Source of the DNA: JAHRAW01 sp965262585
Lineage (GTDB): Bacteria > Pseudomonadota > Gammaproteobacteria > Arenicellales > Poriferihabitantaceae
DNA length: 64,000 bases
NCBI GenBank assembly: GCA_965262585.1
Contig: OZ253546.1
Location: 1,612,001-1,676,000 of the forward strand
Reading direction: 5' to 3'
Numbering within the stretch: the first letter of the stretch is position 1; every line of letters begins with the position of its first letter. The translations under genes and the position numbers were made by a program. Below, piece after piece: positions 34,693 to 42,498 of the stretch. A model generated the notes under the pieces. It had not been told where the DNA came from. It saw nothing but the letters and a program-made list of their open reading frames with translations, and ran no database searches.

Positions 34693-36868
34693 TGGTAACT
34701 CCAAAAAGCCGCCCGGCACGGCGTGCCAATTTGCTGATTGAGATTGGTGCCGAGGAACTGCCGCCCCGGACGCTGAATAAGTTGGCCGAGGCATTCGCCG
34801 CCGAACTGGCACGGGGTTTGGTGGAAGCGGGAGTGCTGGACGACCAGCCGGACAACTGCCGTTGCTTCGCCACTCCCCGGCGGTTGGCGGCACTGCTGCG
34901 CGATGTGTCGGCCAAGCAGCCGGGCCGCATGCTGGAACGCCGTGGGCCTTCGTTGCAATCTGCGTATGACCAACAAGGCAAGCCGAGTCGGGCCGCCGAA
35001 GGTTTTGCGCAATCCTGCGGCGTCGCCATAGCGCAACTCGAAACGCTGAAGAACGAACGCGGTGCGTGGCTGGTGCATCGGCAAAAAGTGGACGGGTTGA
35101 AACTGGCGGACATCGTGACCAACTGCCTTGCGGAAAGCGTGCGGCAACTGCCCATTGCCAAGCGTATGCGCTGGGGCGAGCAGACGGTGGAGTTTGTCAG
35201 GCCGGTGCATTGGTTGCTGGCGTTGCACGGCGGCGCGGTGGTTAAAACCCAGGTTCTTGGCCTGCAAGCGGACCGCTTCACGCACGGCCACCGTTTCCAC
35301 GCCAACCACAAACTGCGCATTCCCAACGCCGACGATTACGCCGCACTGCTCGAATCCAAGGGCAAGGTAATCGCGGATTTTGACCGGCGTCGGAGCACCA
35401 TCGAAAAACAACTCGCGCAACTGGCCGGCAAGGCCGGGGCACGGGTCGAGGCCGACGCCGACCTGCTGGAACGGGTCACCGGCATGGTGGAATGGCCGCA
35501 GGCGGTGCGGGGCGATTTTGACCGGCGTTTCCTGAAACTCCCCGGCGAAGTGCTGGTGTCGTGCATGAGCACCCATCAAAAGTATTTCCACCTCACCGAC
35601 GACAAGGGCAAACTGCTGCCCGGCTTCATCACCGTCAGCAACATCAAAAGCAAAGCCCCGGCCCGGGTGCGAAAAGGCAACGAGCGCGTGTTGCGGGCGC
35701 GGCTGGCGGATGCCGAGTTTTTCTGGAACAGCGACCTGAAAACGCCGCTGGCATCGCGCACCGAGGAACTCAAGGGCGTACTATTCCATCGCCAACTGGG
35801 TTCCCTTCATGACAAGACCGTGCGCGTGGCGCGCCTCGCACGCCTCATCGCCGAGCAGTTGGACGCCGATGCCGAGCGTGCCGAGCGTGCGGCGTTATTG
35901 TGCAAGGCGGATTTGGTGACCGACATGGTGGGCGAATTTCCCGAACTGCAGGGAACCATGGGCCGCTACTACGCGCAAAAATCCGGCGAAGAAAAGCCGG
36001 TGGCGGATGCCATCGAGCAACACTATTGGCCGCGCCGGCGGTTTGATAAACAAGGCGGCGATAAAGAGGGCGGCGACAAACTGCCGCGCACCGCGATTGC
36101 GCAAAGCGTGGCGGTGGCCGACCGCATGGATTCCCTGACCGGCATCTTTGCCGCCGGCGAAGCCCCAAGCGGCGACAAGGACCCTTTCGCGTTGCGCCGT
36201 GCGGCCCTCGGTGTGCTACGAATTCTCATCGAAAAACAACTCGACCTGGATTTATACCAACTGCTGCAAGCCAGTCGGGATAGTTATGAATCCGCTGACA
36301 AAGTCGCTGACAAAGTCGCCGTGACGCCGGATGCGGACACCGTCGAACGAGTGTTCGAGTTCATGCTCGAACGGCTCAAGGCCTATTATCAGCAGATGGG
36401 ATATAGTGCCGCGCAACTGGCTTCGGTGATGGCGTGTCGGCCACCCCGACCGCTGGATTTCGACCGCCGCCTGAAAGCCCTCAGCCGCTTTTTCGCCGAG
36501 CGACCCGAGGCCGCCGAATCACTGGCGGCGGCCAACAAACGCATCGCAGGCATTCTCGGCAAGGCCAAACCCAAAATGTCCCGGAGCACTACGATGAATC
36601 GCTGTTTCAGCATAACGCCGAAACCGAACTCGCCCGGCAACTGGAGAAAATCGGCGCGCAAGTACAGGCGTGTTTTTCCGCGAACCGCTATGACAAAGGA
36701 TTTGCCGCCCTGTCCAAATTGAAGCAGCCGGTGGATGCGTTTTTTGACGGGGTGATGGTGATGGACAAAGACGCGGCAATCCGCAACAACCGTCTGGCGC
36801 TGCTGAGCCGCATCCGCGAATTGTTCCTCGGCGCCGCCGACATTTCTTTTCTGGGAACCGAGCGATGA
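34692..36868 (+). CDS. glyS: Glycine--tRNA ligase, beta subunit, with an apparent -1 frameshift near 36573-36577
   Basis: tRNA-binding subunit, partner of glyQ. It starts at the ATG overlapping the glyQ stop (LLIEIGAEELPPR). Homology is continuous up to ANKRIAGILGKAKPK (about codon 628), where the frame runs off into MSRSTTMNRC and stops at 36722. The expected C-terminus continues in the -1 frame, from VPEHYDESLFQHNAETELAR to LALLSRIRELFLGAADISFL, ending at 36868. The break coincides with AAAA at 36573-36576, and one extra A would restore a full-length protein of about 725 aa. Since glyS is essential, an assembly or homopolymer error is likely. The protein is longer than the E. coli one (689 aa), partly through two in-frame repeat insertions (36045-36074 and 36294-36317). 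Confidence 0.9.
36045..36074 (+). repeat. 15-bp tandem duplication inside glyS
   Basis: GATAAACAAGGCGGC followed by GATAAAGAGGGCGGC (two mismatches), then a partial GACAAA. It encodes DKQGG-DKEGG-DK, a surface-type insertion. Confidence 0.85.
36294..36317 (+). repeat. 12-bp perfect tandem duplication inside glyS
   Basis: GCTGACAAAGTC occurs twice in direct succession, encoding ADKV-ADKV. It lies at a position where a linker precedes the C-terminal anticodon-binding part. Confidence 0.9.
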
Positions 36869-36878
36869 GCACGAGGCG

Positions 36879-37250
36879 ATGAACGAATCCGATTCATTCC
36901 GGGCGATGATGGCCGAAGTCCGGGCGTTCCATGAGAAGCATCGCTTTGCCGAGCGTGGCGGCGAAGACATGGCCTATCGCATCTCGCTGATGGCCGAGGA
37001 ACTGGGAGAGATTTCCGCGTGCGTAACCAAGGGCAAACCGAAGTCGGAATTGGCCGAGGAGTGCGCTGATTTATTGATCCTGCTGATGGGAAACGCCATC
37101 GCCGCGGATTTCGATTTGGCGCGCGCCTTCCGGGAGAAAATGGTGCGAATCAACCAGCGCGGCAGCCGCATCGTTAGCGGGCGGGTGCGCGTGTCGAATT
37201 TTGACAACACCAGAGAAGATGCCAGAGAAGAAGCCGGAGAAGAAAATTGA
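36879..37250 (+). CDS. MazG-like nucleotide pyrophosphohydrolase
   Basis: 123 aa, all-alpha NTP pyrophosphohydrolase type. The metal-binding acidic pattern is visible: EELGEIS (about residues 42-48) and ELAEECADLLILLMG (about 58-72), corresponding to the ExxE and ExxD pairs. It probably hydrolyses non-canonical NTPs to NMP and pyrophosphate; substrate is uncertain. The C-terminal tail is a charged repeat-like stretch (TREDAREEAGEEN). It starts 10 bp after the reconstructed glyS stop and overlaps gmhB by 4 bp (TTGA), so it sits within the glyQS-gmhB-plsC operon. Confidence 0.8.
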   Translation: MNESDSFRAMMAEVRAFHEKHRFAERGGEDMAYRISLMAEELGEISACVTKGKPKSELAEECADLLILLMGNAIAADFDLARAFREKMVRINQRGSRIVSGRVRVSNFDNTREDAREEAGEEN

Positions 37251-37816
37251 ACAAACGACTCATCATCCTCGACCGGGACGGAGTAATTAACCGCCTTTAC
37301 CCGCACGGTGTCACGCGCCCGGAGGAATGGCAGGCACTCCCCGGCAGTTTGGAGGCCATCGCCCATCTGTGCCGGGCAGATTACCGCGTGGTCATCATCA
37401 CCAACCAATCGGGCATCGCCAGAGGCTTATACAGCATCAACACCCTGAACCGCATTCACCAAAAAATGCTCGACGAACTGCAGTCTGCGGGTGGCGAAAT
37501 AAGCGCCGTTTTCTTCTGCCCCCACGGCCCCGATGACGGGTGCGAATGCCGCAAACCAAAACCCGGATTGTTTCTGGAACTGGCCGACCGGCTGCAGTGC
37601 GATTTGCGTGAAACCTATGCGGTGGGCGATTCAATCCGCGACCTTGAAGCGGCCCGCTGTGTCGGGGCAAAACCGATTCTGGTGGAAACCGGCAACGGCC
37701 GCGCCGCCGTCGGGGAACTCAAAAACGCACGCCTCGGTGATGTGCCGGTATACCGCGATTTGGCCGCATTCACCGACACGCTGCTGGCGGCTGAGGCCGC
37801 GCCGGCGGACAACTAG
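37247..37816 (+). CDS. gmhB: D-glycero-D-manno-heptose 1,7-bisphosphate 7-phosphatase
   Basis: HAD-superfamily phosphatase for the ADP-heptose precursor of lipopolysaccharide core. It is 189 aa. The nucleophile motif is LDRDGVIN at residues 8-15 and motif II is ITNQSGIARG. The zinc site is CPHGPDDGCECRKPKPG (Cys-x-His, then Cys-x-Cys) and motif III is VGDSIRDLEAA. The start is TTG at 37247, overlapping the stop of the preceding gene. glyQS-gmhB-plsC is a known gammaproteobacterial order. Confidence 0.95.
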   Translation: MNKRLIILDRDGVINRLYPHGVTRPEEWQALPGSLEAIAHLCRADYRVVIITNQSGIARGLYSINTLNRIHQKMLDELQSAGGEISAVFFCPHGPDDGCECRKPKPGLFLELADRLQCDLRETYAVGDSIRDLEAARCVGAKPILVETGNGRAAVGELKNARLGDVPVYRDLAAFTDTLLAAEAAPADN

Positions 37817-37822
37817 TTGTCG

Positions 37823-38545
37823 ATGTTGCCGATGCTGCCGCTGCGGTCACTGATTTTCCTCATCGGGCAAATTCTCAGCGCAATGCTGATTGGCCCGGTC
37901 GCGATATTTTGCCTGATCCTGCCGTCGCTGCCGCGGGCGCGCATCATCTCCTCGTGGGCGCGCTTCAACATCTGGTCGCTGAAACACGTTTGCGGAATCA
38001 CCTACGACATAACCGGAGCGGAAAACATTCCCGCGCGTCCGGCGGTACTGATTTCGAACCACCAGTCGGCCTGGGAGACGCTTTGCTTTCAGTTAATTTT
38101 TCCGCCGCAGTCCTACATCCTGAAATGGCAGTTGCTGTGGATCCCGTTTTTCGGCTGGGGGCTGGCGGCCAACCGCCCGGTGGCGATCAACCGCTCGAAA
38201 AAAACCAGGGCACTGGAGCAGATGCTGAAACAAGGCGCGGCGCGACTCACCGAAGGGCGTTGGCTGGTAGTGTTTCCCGAAGGCACGCGCATGCCGCCCG
38301 GAAGCCCCGGAAAATTCCAACCCGGCGGCGCACTAATCGCCGCCAAAACCGGCGCACCGGTAGTGCCAGTAGCCCATAACGCCGGCCTGTTCTGGCCAAA
38401 ACGCGGATTCATCAAACACCCCGGCGTTATCCACATACACATCGGCAAAGCCATCGAAACCAAAGGCCAAAAAGCACGAGAAATCAACACCCACGCAGAG
38501 TCATGGATCGCCGAAACTTTACGCACGCTACCGCAGTCTCGATGA
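37823..38545 (+). CDS. plsC: 1-acyl-sn-glycerol-3-phosphate acyltransferase
   Basis: Membrane enzyme that adds the second acyl chain in phosphatidic acid synthesis. It is 240 aa from the ATG at 37823, 6 bp after the gmhB stop (TTG at 37817 also possible). It has an N-terminal hydrophobic span (residues 5-35), acyltransferase motif I SNHQSAWETL, motif III FPEGTRMPPG and motif IV (GAPVVPVAHNAG). In motif I the usual HX4D is HX4E, a variant seen in the gmhB-linked branch of this family. The first residues form an MLP-MLP repeat (9-bp duplication). Confidence 0.92.
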   Translation: MLPMLPLRSLIFLIGQILSAMLIGPVAIFCLILPSLPRARIISSWARFNIWSLKHVCGITYDITGAENIPARPAVLISNHQSAWETLCFQLIFPPQSYILKWQLLWIPFFGWGLAANRPVAINRSKKTRALEQMLKQGAARLTEGRWLVVFPEGTRMPPGSPGKFQPGGALIAAKTGAPVVPVAHNAGLFWPKRGFIKHPGVIHIHIGKAIETKGQKAREINTHAESWIAETLRTLPQSR

Positions 38546-38701
38546 AAAACCCACCATCCCCATGGCGGTAAATTCCAATATTTATATTGCACTGTGGATG
38601 ATATTGAAGTTTTGTCCTTTCCCCCCCGGACAAGCCCCCGCGCCTGCCCAAAGCGGCGTAGCCGTTCCTTGCCGGTTTGCCGGGGTGGGTGTGGTTGCGG
38701 G

Positions 38702-38707
38702 TATAAT
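38702..38707 (+). promoter_or_regulatory. -10 element immediately before the thioesterase start
   Basis: A perfect TATAAT ends 8 nt before the ATG at 38716, so the predicted transcript begins at the start codon (leaderless). The -35 is weak (TTGCCG, 19-bp spacer). No Shine-Dalgarno sequence lies between. Confidence 0.5.
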
Positions 38708-38715
38708 TGCCGATT

Positions 38716-39213
38716 ATGTCTTTCGACCAAACAGCCTCGCGTTTTGAACCTCGTTTTGCCAACTACCGGGCTCGGGTTGAGGATAGTTTTAAGCGTCAGC
38801 GGGCTATGGAAACCCTCGGCATCTCCCTTGTTCATGTTGCGCCGGGCGAAGTGGATTTCAAACTCCCTTTCGATGCCAAACTGACTCAGCAACACGGCTT
38901 CATCCACGCCGGTGTGATGGCAACGGCGTTGGATAGCGCGTGTGGATACGCGGCTTTTTCGCTGATGCCGGAAGATGCGGCGGTGTTGACCGTGGAGTTC
39001 AAGGTCAACTTGCTCTCTCCGGCCAAAGGCGAATACTTCACAATCACCGGCCGAGTAATCAAGCCCGGCAAATCCATCACCGTCGCTCACGGCGAAGCGT
39101 GGGCACACAATGAACATGCCGATGGCGGCGAAATTCGCGGCGAGCGCAAACTGGTAGCGCAGATGACCGCCACCTTGATGGCGGTTTTTGAGCGTGCGGA
39201 TGTTCGCGGTTGA
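38716..39213 (+). CDS. PaaI-family hotdog thioesterase
   Basis: 165 aa from the ATG at 38716. The hotdog-fold signature is HGFIHAGVMATALDSACGYA (residues about 60-79), containing the HGG-like and Asp positions of PaaI-type acyl-CoA thioesterases, followed by a strand pattern TVEFKVNLLSPAKGEYFTITG. It probably hydrolyses a CoA thioester; the acyl group is unknown. The 29-bp gap to the next dioxygenase gene suggests they may be cotranscribed. Confidence 0.88.
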   Translation: MSFDQTASRFEPRFANYRARVEDSFKRQRAMETLGISLVHVAPGEVDFKLPFDAKLTQQHGFIHAGVMATALDSACGYAAFSLMPEDAAVLTVEFKVNLLSPAKGEYFTITGRVIKPGKSITVAHGEAWAHNEHADGGEIRGERKLVAQMTATLMAVFERADVRG

Positions 39214-39241
39214 GTAGTGGCTTGCTGAGCGGCCTATCGAG

Positions 39242-40225
39242 ATGTCGCCAATCATAAAAAACCAAACCGCGCCCCGCCCTGCACATCGACTTGGCGGCGC
39301 ACCTCCTGTTCCCCCGACCATGCATCTGGATCTATCCACCATCGACGACCCGGCTCGTTACCGCCGTTGGCGGGCGCAAAAACTGGAGCGTGTGCAGCGT
39401 TGTCTGCATAAGCCGGTGGTGGAGATTCAGAATCCGGCGCAACTTGAACCACGGGAATTGTCCGAGATCGGCGAGTGGGTCGGGGCTATGAACTTTGCGT
39501 TGTACCGCATCGATGGCAAAGCCGCATTCGGCCATCACGCGCTCATAAAATTATGCCGACAGGTGGGGCTTGACCGACTGGTCGCCAATCCATTTGCCGA
39601 TGCATCCGGTGTCAGCGAAATTCGAGTGGCCGAAGATGCGCGGCAGCGGGCATACATTCCCTACAGCAACCGCGCCCTCAACTGGCACACCGACGGTTAC
39701 TACAATCCGCCGCAGGAACGCATCCACGGCTTTGCCATGCACACCGTTCGTCCGGCTGCCGAGGGCGGCGAAAACCGCCTGCTCGACCATGAAGTTTTAT
39801 ATTTATTGCTGCGCGACCGCGACCCGGCACTTGCCGCTTGCCTGTTCGAGCACGATGTGATGACCATCCCTCCCGGCGCGCACGGCGCATCGAGACCGGC
39901 GTATACCGGGCCGGTGTTCTCCATCACCGAGCGGCGGCTGCATCTGGGATTCACCCTGCGACAACGCCACATCCACTGGAAACCGTCGCGCCCGGTGCAA
40001 GCGGCGTTGGCGGAGATTCGCGCCATCCTCGACGATGAGAACAATCCCCATATCCTGACCCGACGGTTTGCGGCCGGGGAAGGCATCATCAGTAATAACG
40101 TGCTGCACAACCGCACGGCTTTTGTTGAAGATGCTTTTGCTGATGCTGCCGAGAACCGGCAACCGCCGCCGGGACGGCTGGTATTACGGGCGAGGTTTTA
40201 CGACTCCATTGGCATCACGCCATGA
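39242..40225 (+). CDS. TauD/TfdA-like Fe(II)/2-oxoglutarate dioxygenase
   Basis: 327 aa. Metal ligands are His149 and Asp151 (NWHTDGYYNP) with the distal His in NNVLHNRTAF near residue 290, and an arginine-rich end (RLVLRARFYDSIG) that would supply the 2-oxoglutarate-binding Arg. The N-terminus is uncertain, since an ATG at 39320 (MHLDLSTIDDPARY) gives a 301-aa form that matches the conserved part better. It is not canonical TauD in length or order, and whether it acts on taurine is unproved despite tpa 9 kb away. A hairpin at 40273 separates it from rpmG. Confidence 0.8.
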   Translation: MSPIIKNQTAPRPAHRLGGAPPVPPTMHLDLSTIDDPARYRRWRAQKLERVQRCLHKPVVEIQNPAQLEPRELSEIGEWVGAMNFALYRIDGKAAFGHHALIKLCRQVGLDRLVANPFADASGVSEIRVAEDARQRAYIPYSNRALNWHTDGYYNPPQERIHGFAMHTVRPAAEGGENRLLDHEVLYLLLRDRDPALAACLFEHDVMTIPPGAHGASRPAYTGPVFSITERRLHLGFTLRQRHIHWKPSRPVQAALAEIRAILDDENNPHILTRRFAAGEGIISNNVLHNRTAFVEDAFADAAENRQPPPGRLVLRARFYDSIGITP

Positions 40226-40272
40226 ACACTTTCGGCGAACCACCTTGTCGCCGCCTTAGACACCAAATCCGA

Positions 40273-40291
40273 TAGCCGGTCAGCCCGGCTA
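40273..40291. terminator. Bidirectional hairpin between the dioxygenase gene and rpmG
   Basis: TAGCCGG (40273-40279), 5-nt loop, CCGGCTA (40285-40291), a perfect 7-bp stem. On the plus strand it is followed by CTTGATTTTCCC, giving a partial T tract. Its right arm includes the rpmG stop codon. Confidence 0.5.
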
Positions 40292-40444
40292 CTTGATTTT
40301 CCCTTCTTTATAAAGGACGTGCTTGCGAACCACCGGGTCGTACTTCTTGGCTTCCATTTTCCCGGTCATGGTGCGCTTGTTCTTGGTGGTGGTGTAAAAG
40401 TGGCCGGTTCCGGCACTGGACACCAGTTTGATTATCTCTCTCAT
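40289..40444 (-). CDS. rpmG: 50S ribosomal protein L33
   Basis: 51 aa (MREIIKLVSSAGTGHFYTTT at the start). It is the cysteine-free C- form, lacking the two CxxC zinc pairs of the zinc-binding paralogue, as in most gammaproteobacteria. It ends KKYDPVVRKHVLYKEGKIK. It lies 19 bp downstream of rpmB in the usual rpmBG operon. Confidence 0.97.
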   Translation of the reverse strand: MREIIKLVSSAGTGHFYTTTKNKRTMTGKMEAKKYDPVVRKHVLYKEGKIK

Positions 40445-40463
40445 AATTACGCCCGGTTGTGGT

Positions 40464-40697
40464 CTACCCGCCGTTGCGGGCACGGATATCGATCAACACC
40501 GCATCGATGCCCTTTTTGTCAATAACCCGCAAGCCGGCGGCGGAAATTCGAAGTTTAACCCAACGGTTTTCGCTCGCCACCCAGAAACGGCGGTGATGCA
40601 GATTGGGCAGGAACTTGCGCCGGGTTTTGTTGTGGGCATGAGAGACGTGGTTGCCACTCATGGTCCTCTTTCCGGTAACTTGACATACTCTGGCCAT
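40464..40697 (-). CDS. rpmB: 50S ribosomal protein L28
   Basis: 77 aa, matching E. coli L28 in length: MARVCQVTGKRTMSGNHVSH at the start, then TRRKFLPNLHHRRFWV. It is the first gene of the rpmBG operon. Confidence 0.97.
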   Translation of the reverse strand: MARVCQVTGKRTMSGNHVSHAHNKTRRKFLPNLHHRRFWVASENRWVKLRISAAGLRVIDKKGIDAVLIDIRARNGG

Positions 40698-40856
40698 AAT
40701 AGCGCCCTGAATTTTGAGTTCTCGCGGTTTTCGCGAAATAGGTCGCGCTTTATACCAGAAAAACGCCCATAGGAGTAGTCCCTGTATGCACTATTCTCTC
40801 TGTGGATGATGTTTAGTACGAAAGGATATTGAGATTTTGGCTTTTCATAGGTCTAA

Positions 40857-41015
40857 AATCTTCTCATAAATCTTCTATTAAACCCTCAAATCTTCTCATA
40901 GATGTTCTGAATCTTCTCATAAATGATCTAAATCTTCTCACAAATGATCTAAATCTTCTCATAGATGTTCTAAATCTTCTATTAAAGCCTGAAATCTTCT
41001 CATAGCCTTCTCATA
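40857..41015. repeat. Degenerate intergenic tandem repeat, period about 21 bp
   Basis: The core AATCTTCT recurs at 40857, 40869, 40889, 40910, 40931, 40952, 40973 and 40993, mostly 20-21 bp apart. It is usually followed by CATA and separated by GATGTTCT or AATGATCT; a last degenerate copy (CCTTCTCATA) follows. The rest of the gap from 40698 to 41264 holds the presumed rpmB promoter region (TATAAA on the minus strand at 40754-40749) and no convincing gene. The array lies between rpmB and dapE, which point away from each other. Confidence 0.88.
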
Positions 41016-41264
41016 ACCGAGTAAGGATTACCTGCGGCAAATACAAACATCATTTCACCGGCTAAATGTTGATTATACGGCGATGCTTCATTTTCGATGC
41101 TCCACTTTCACGGTCATTCGGTTCATTCCAAAACGCTTCAAAATCCGATAAATCCCTTGTTGCATTTCAAGGTTGAATCCACGGGCGCATACACCCGGTT
41201 GCGTAGCGCCCATCGATGGGGCAATATCCGCTGACTTATTGTCGGGCCATTTGCCACACTTTTC

Positions 41265-42392
41265 ATGTCGTTGTCCACCACCGTCGCGCTTGCGCGGGAG
41301 TTGATTCGCCGGGAGTCGGTTACGCCGACGGATGCGGGTTGTCAGGAATTGCTGGGGGGGCGTCTTGGGGAAATTGGTTTTGTTTGCGAGGCGATGAACT
41401 TCGAGGATGTGACCAACCTGTGGGCGACTCGTGGCGAGGGGCGGCCATTGCTGGTGTTTGCCGGGCATACCGATGTGGTGCCGACCGGGCCGCTTGAGCA
41501 GTGGAAAATCCCGCCGTTTCAAGGGCAAGTGCGGGACGGCATGCTGCACGGCCGTGGCGCCGCCGATATGAAGGGCGGCGTCGCCGCTTTCGTGACGGCG
41601 TGCGAGCGTTTTGTTGCAAATCATCCCGACCACGCCGGCGCCATCGGCCTTTTGATTACCAGCGACGAGGAGGGCGTGGCTCGGTGGGGCACCGGGGAAG
41701 TGATGCGCGTCCTCACCGAACGCAACCGGCAAATTGATATGTGCATCGTCGGCGAGCCTTCCAGCGTGGCGATGCTGGGGGACACTATCAAGGTGGGGCG
41801 GCGAGGGTCGTGCAGCGCGAAGTTGCGCATTCAGGGTACTCAGGGGCACATCGCCTATCCCGCCGACAATCCCATCCACCGTGCCGCCGAGGTGCTTGGC
41901 GAACTGCTGGCTATCGAATGGGATCGGGGAAACGAAAATTTCCCGCCGACTTCTTTTCAGGTGTCCAACATCCACGCCGGTACCGGGGCCGGCAACGTCA
42001 TTCCCGGCGAAGTGGAAATCGATTTCAACCTGCGCTATTCGCCGGAAATTACCGACCGGGACATCCGATCTCGGGTAGAGGAAGTGCTGGCGCACCATCA
42101 ATGCCGGTATGAAATTCACTGGGGGCGGATGTGCCCGCCGTTTGAGACCGCCCAGGGAAAATTCACCGAAGCGGTGTCGGACTGCATCGCAGCGGCCACC
42201 GGACGCAAACCGGTGCGCTCCACCGGCGGCGGCACTTCCGATGGCCGCTTTATCGCCCCGACCGGCGCCGAGGTCATCGAACTCGGCCCCTTGAATGACA
42301 CCATCCATCAAATCGACGAACGGGTTTCCACCGCCGACCTTGATCAGTTGTCCGCCATTTACGAAGAGGTGCTTGTGAAAATCCTCGGTTGA
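41265..42392 (+). CDS. dapE: Succinyl-diaminopimelate desuccinylase
   Basis: Zinc hydrolase of the lysine and meso-diaminopimelate pathway, 375 aa (E. coli 375). Motifs: FAGHTDVVPTGP with a zinc-binding His and Asp, GRGAADMKGGVAAF with the bridging Asp, TSDEEG with the catalytic Glu pair, and a C-terminal RSTGGGTSDGRFI followed by ELGPLNDTIHQIDE. A second M20-family enzyme (argE) lies at 54.8 kb. The DapE assignment is favoured by the DMKGGVAAF and GPLNDTIH signatures. No clear promoter or Shine-Dalgarno sequence was found upstream. Confidence 0.95.
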   Translation: MSLSTTVALARELIRRESVTPTDAGCQELLGGRLGEIGFVCEAMNFEDVTNLWATRGEGRPLLVFAGHTDVVPTGPLEQWKIPPFQGQVRDGMLHGRGAADMKGGVAAFVTACERFVANHPDHAGAIGLLITSDEEGVARWGTGEVMRVLTERNRQIDMCIVGEPSSVAMLGDTIKVGRRGSCSAKLRIQGTQGHIAYPADNPIHRAAEVLGELLAIEWDRGNENFPPTSFQVSNIHAGTGAGNVIPGEVEIDFNLRYSPEITDRDIRSRVEEVLAHHQCRYEIHWGRMCPPFETAQGKFTEAVSDCIAAATGRKPVRSTGGGTSDGRFIAPTGAEVIELGPLNDTIHQIDERVSTADLDQLSAIYEEVLVKILG

Positions 42393-42443
42393 TGATTGAC
42401 GAACGGGGCTCCATCAACTTCTTTATTTTGGCGGCGTTTGCGC

Positions 42444-42449
42444 TATACT
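42444..42449 (+). promoter_or_regulatory. Probable glnS promoter -10
   Basis: TATACT lies 49 bp before the glnS ATG, in the dapE-glnS gap. The -35 region is AT-rich but not consensus. Confidence 0.4.
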
Positions 42450-42456
42450 CCACGCT

Positions 42457-42480
42457 CGTTTTTGCGCCCGTTTTTGCGAT
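42457..42480 (+). repeat. 12-bp tandem duplication in the glnS leader
   Basis: CGTTTTTGCGCC is followed directly by CGTTTTTGCGAT (10 of 12 identical), between the putative -10 and the glnS start. Confidence 0.7.
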
Positions 42481-42498
42481 CATTTTCAGTCCGCCCGA

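Noticed and set aside
41088..42311. Long minus-strand ORF opposite dapE (407 codons)
   Set aside because: It lies almost entirely antisense to an unmistakable dapE. Long antisense frames are expected in GC-rich coding DNA, and its composition (His- and Arg-rich, no motif) is that of a shadow. Its last 58 codons extend into the gap but show no ribosome binding site or family.
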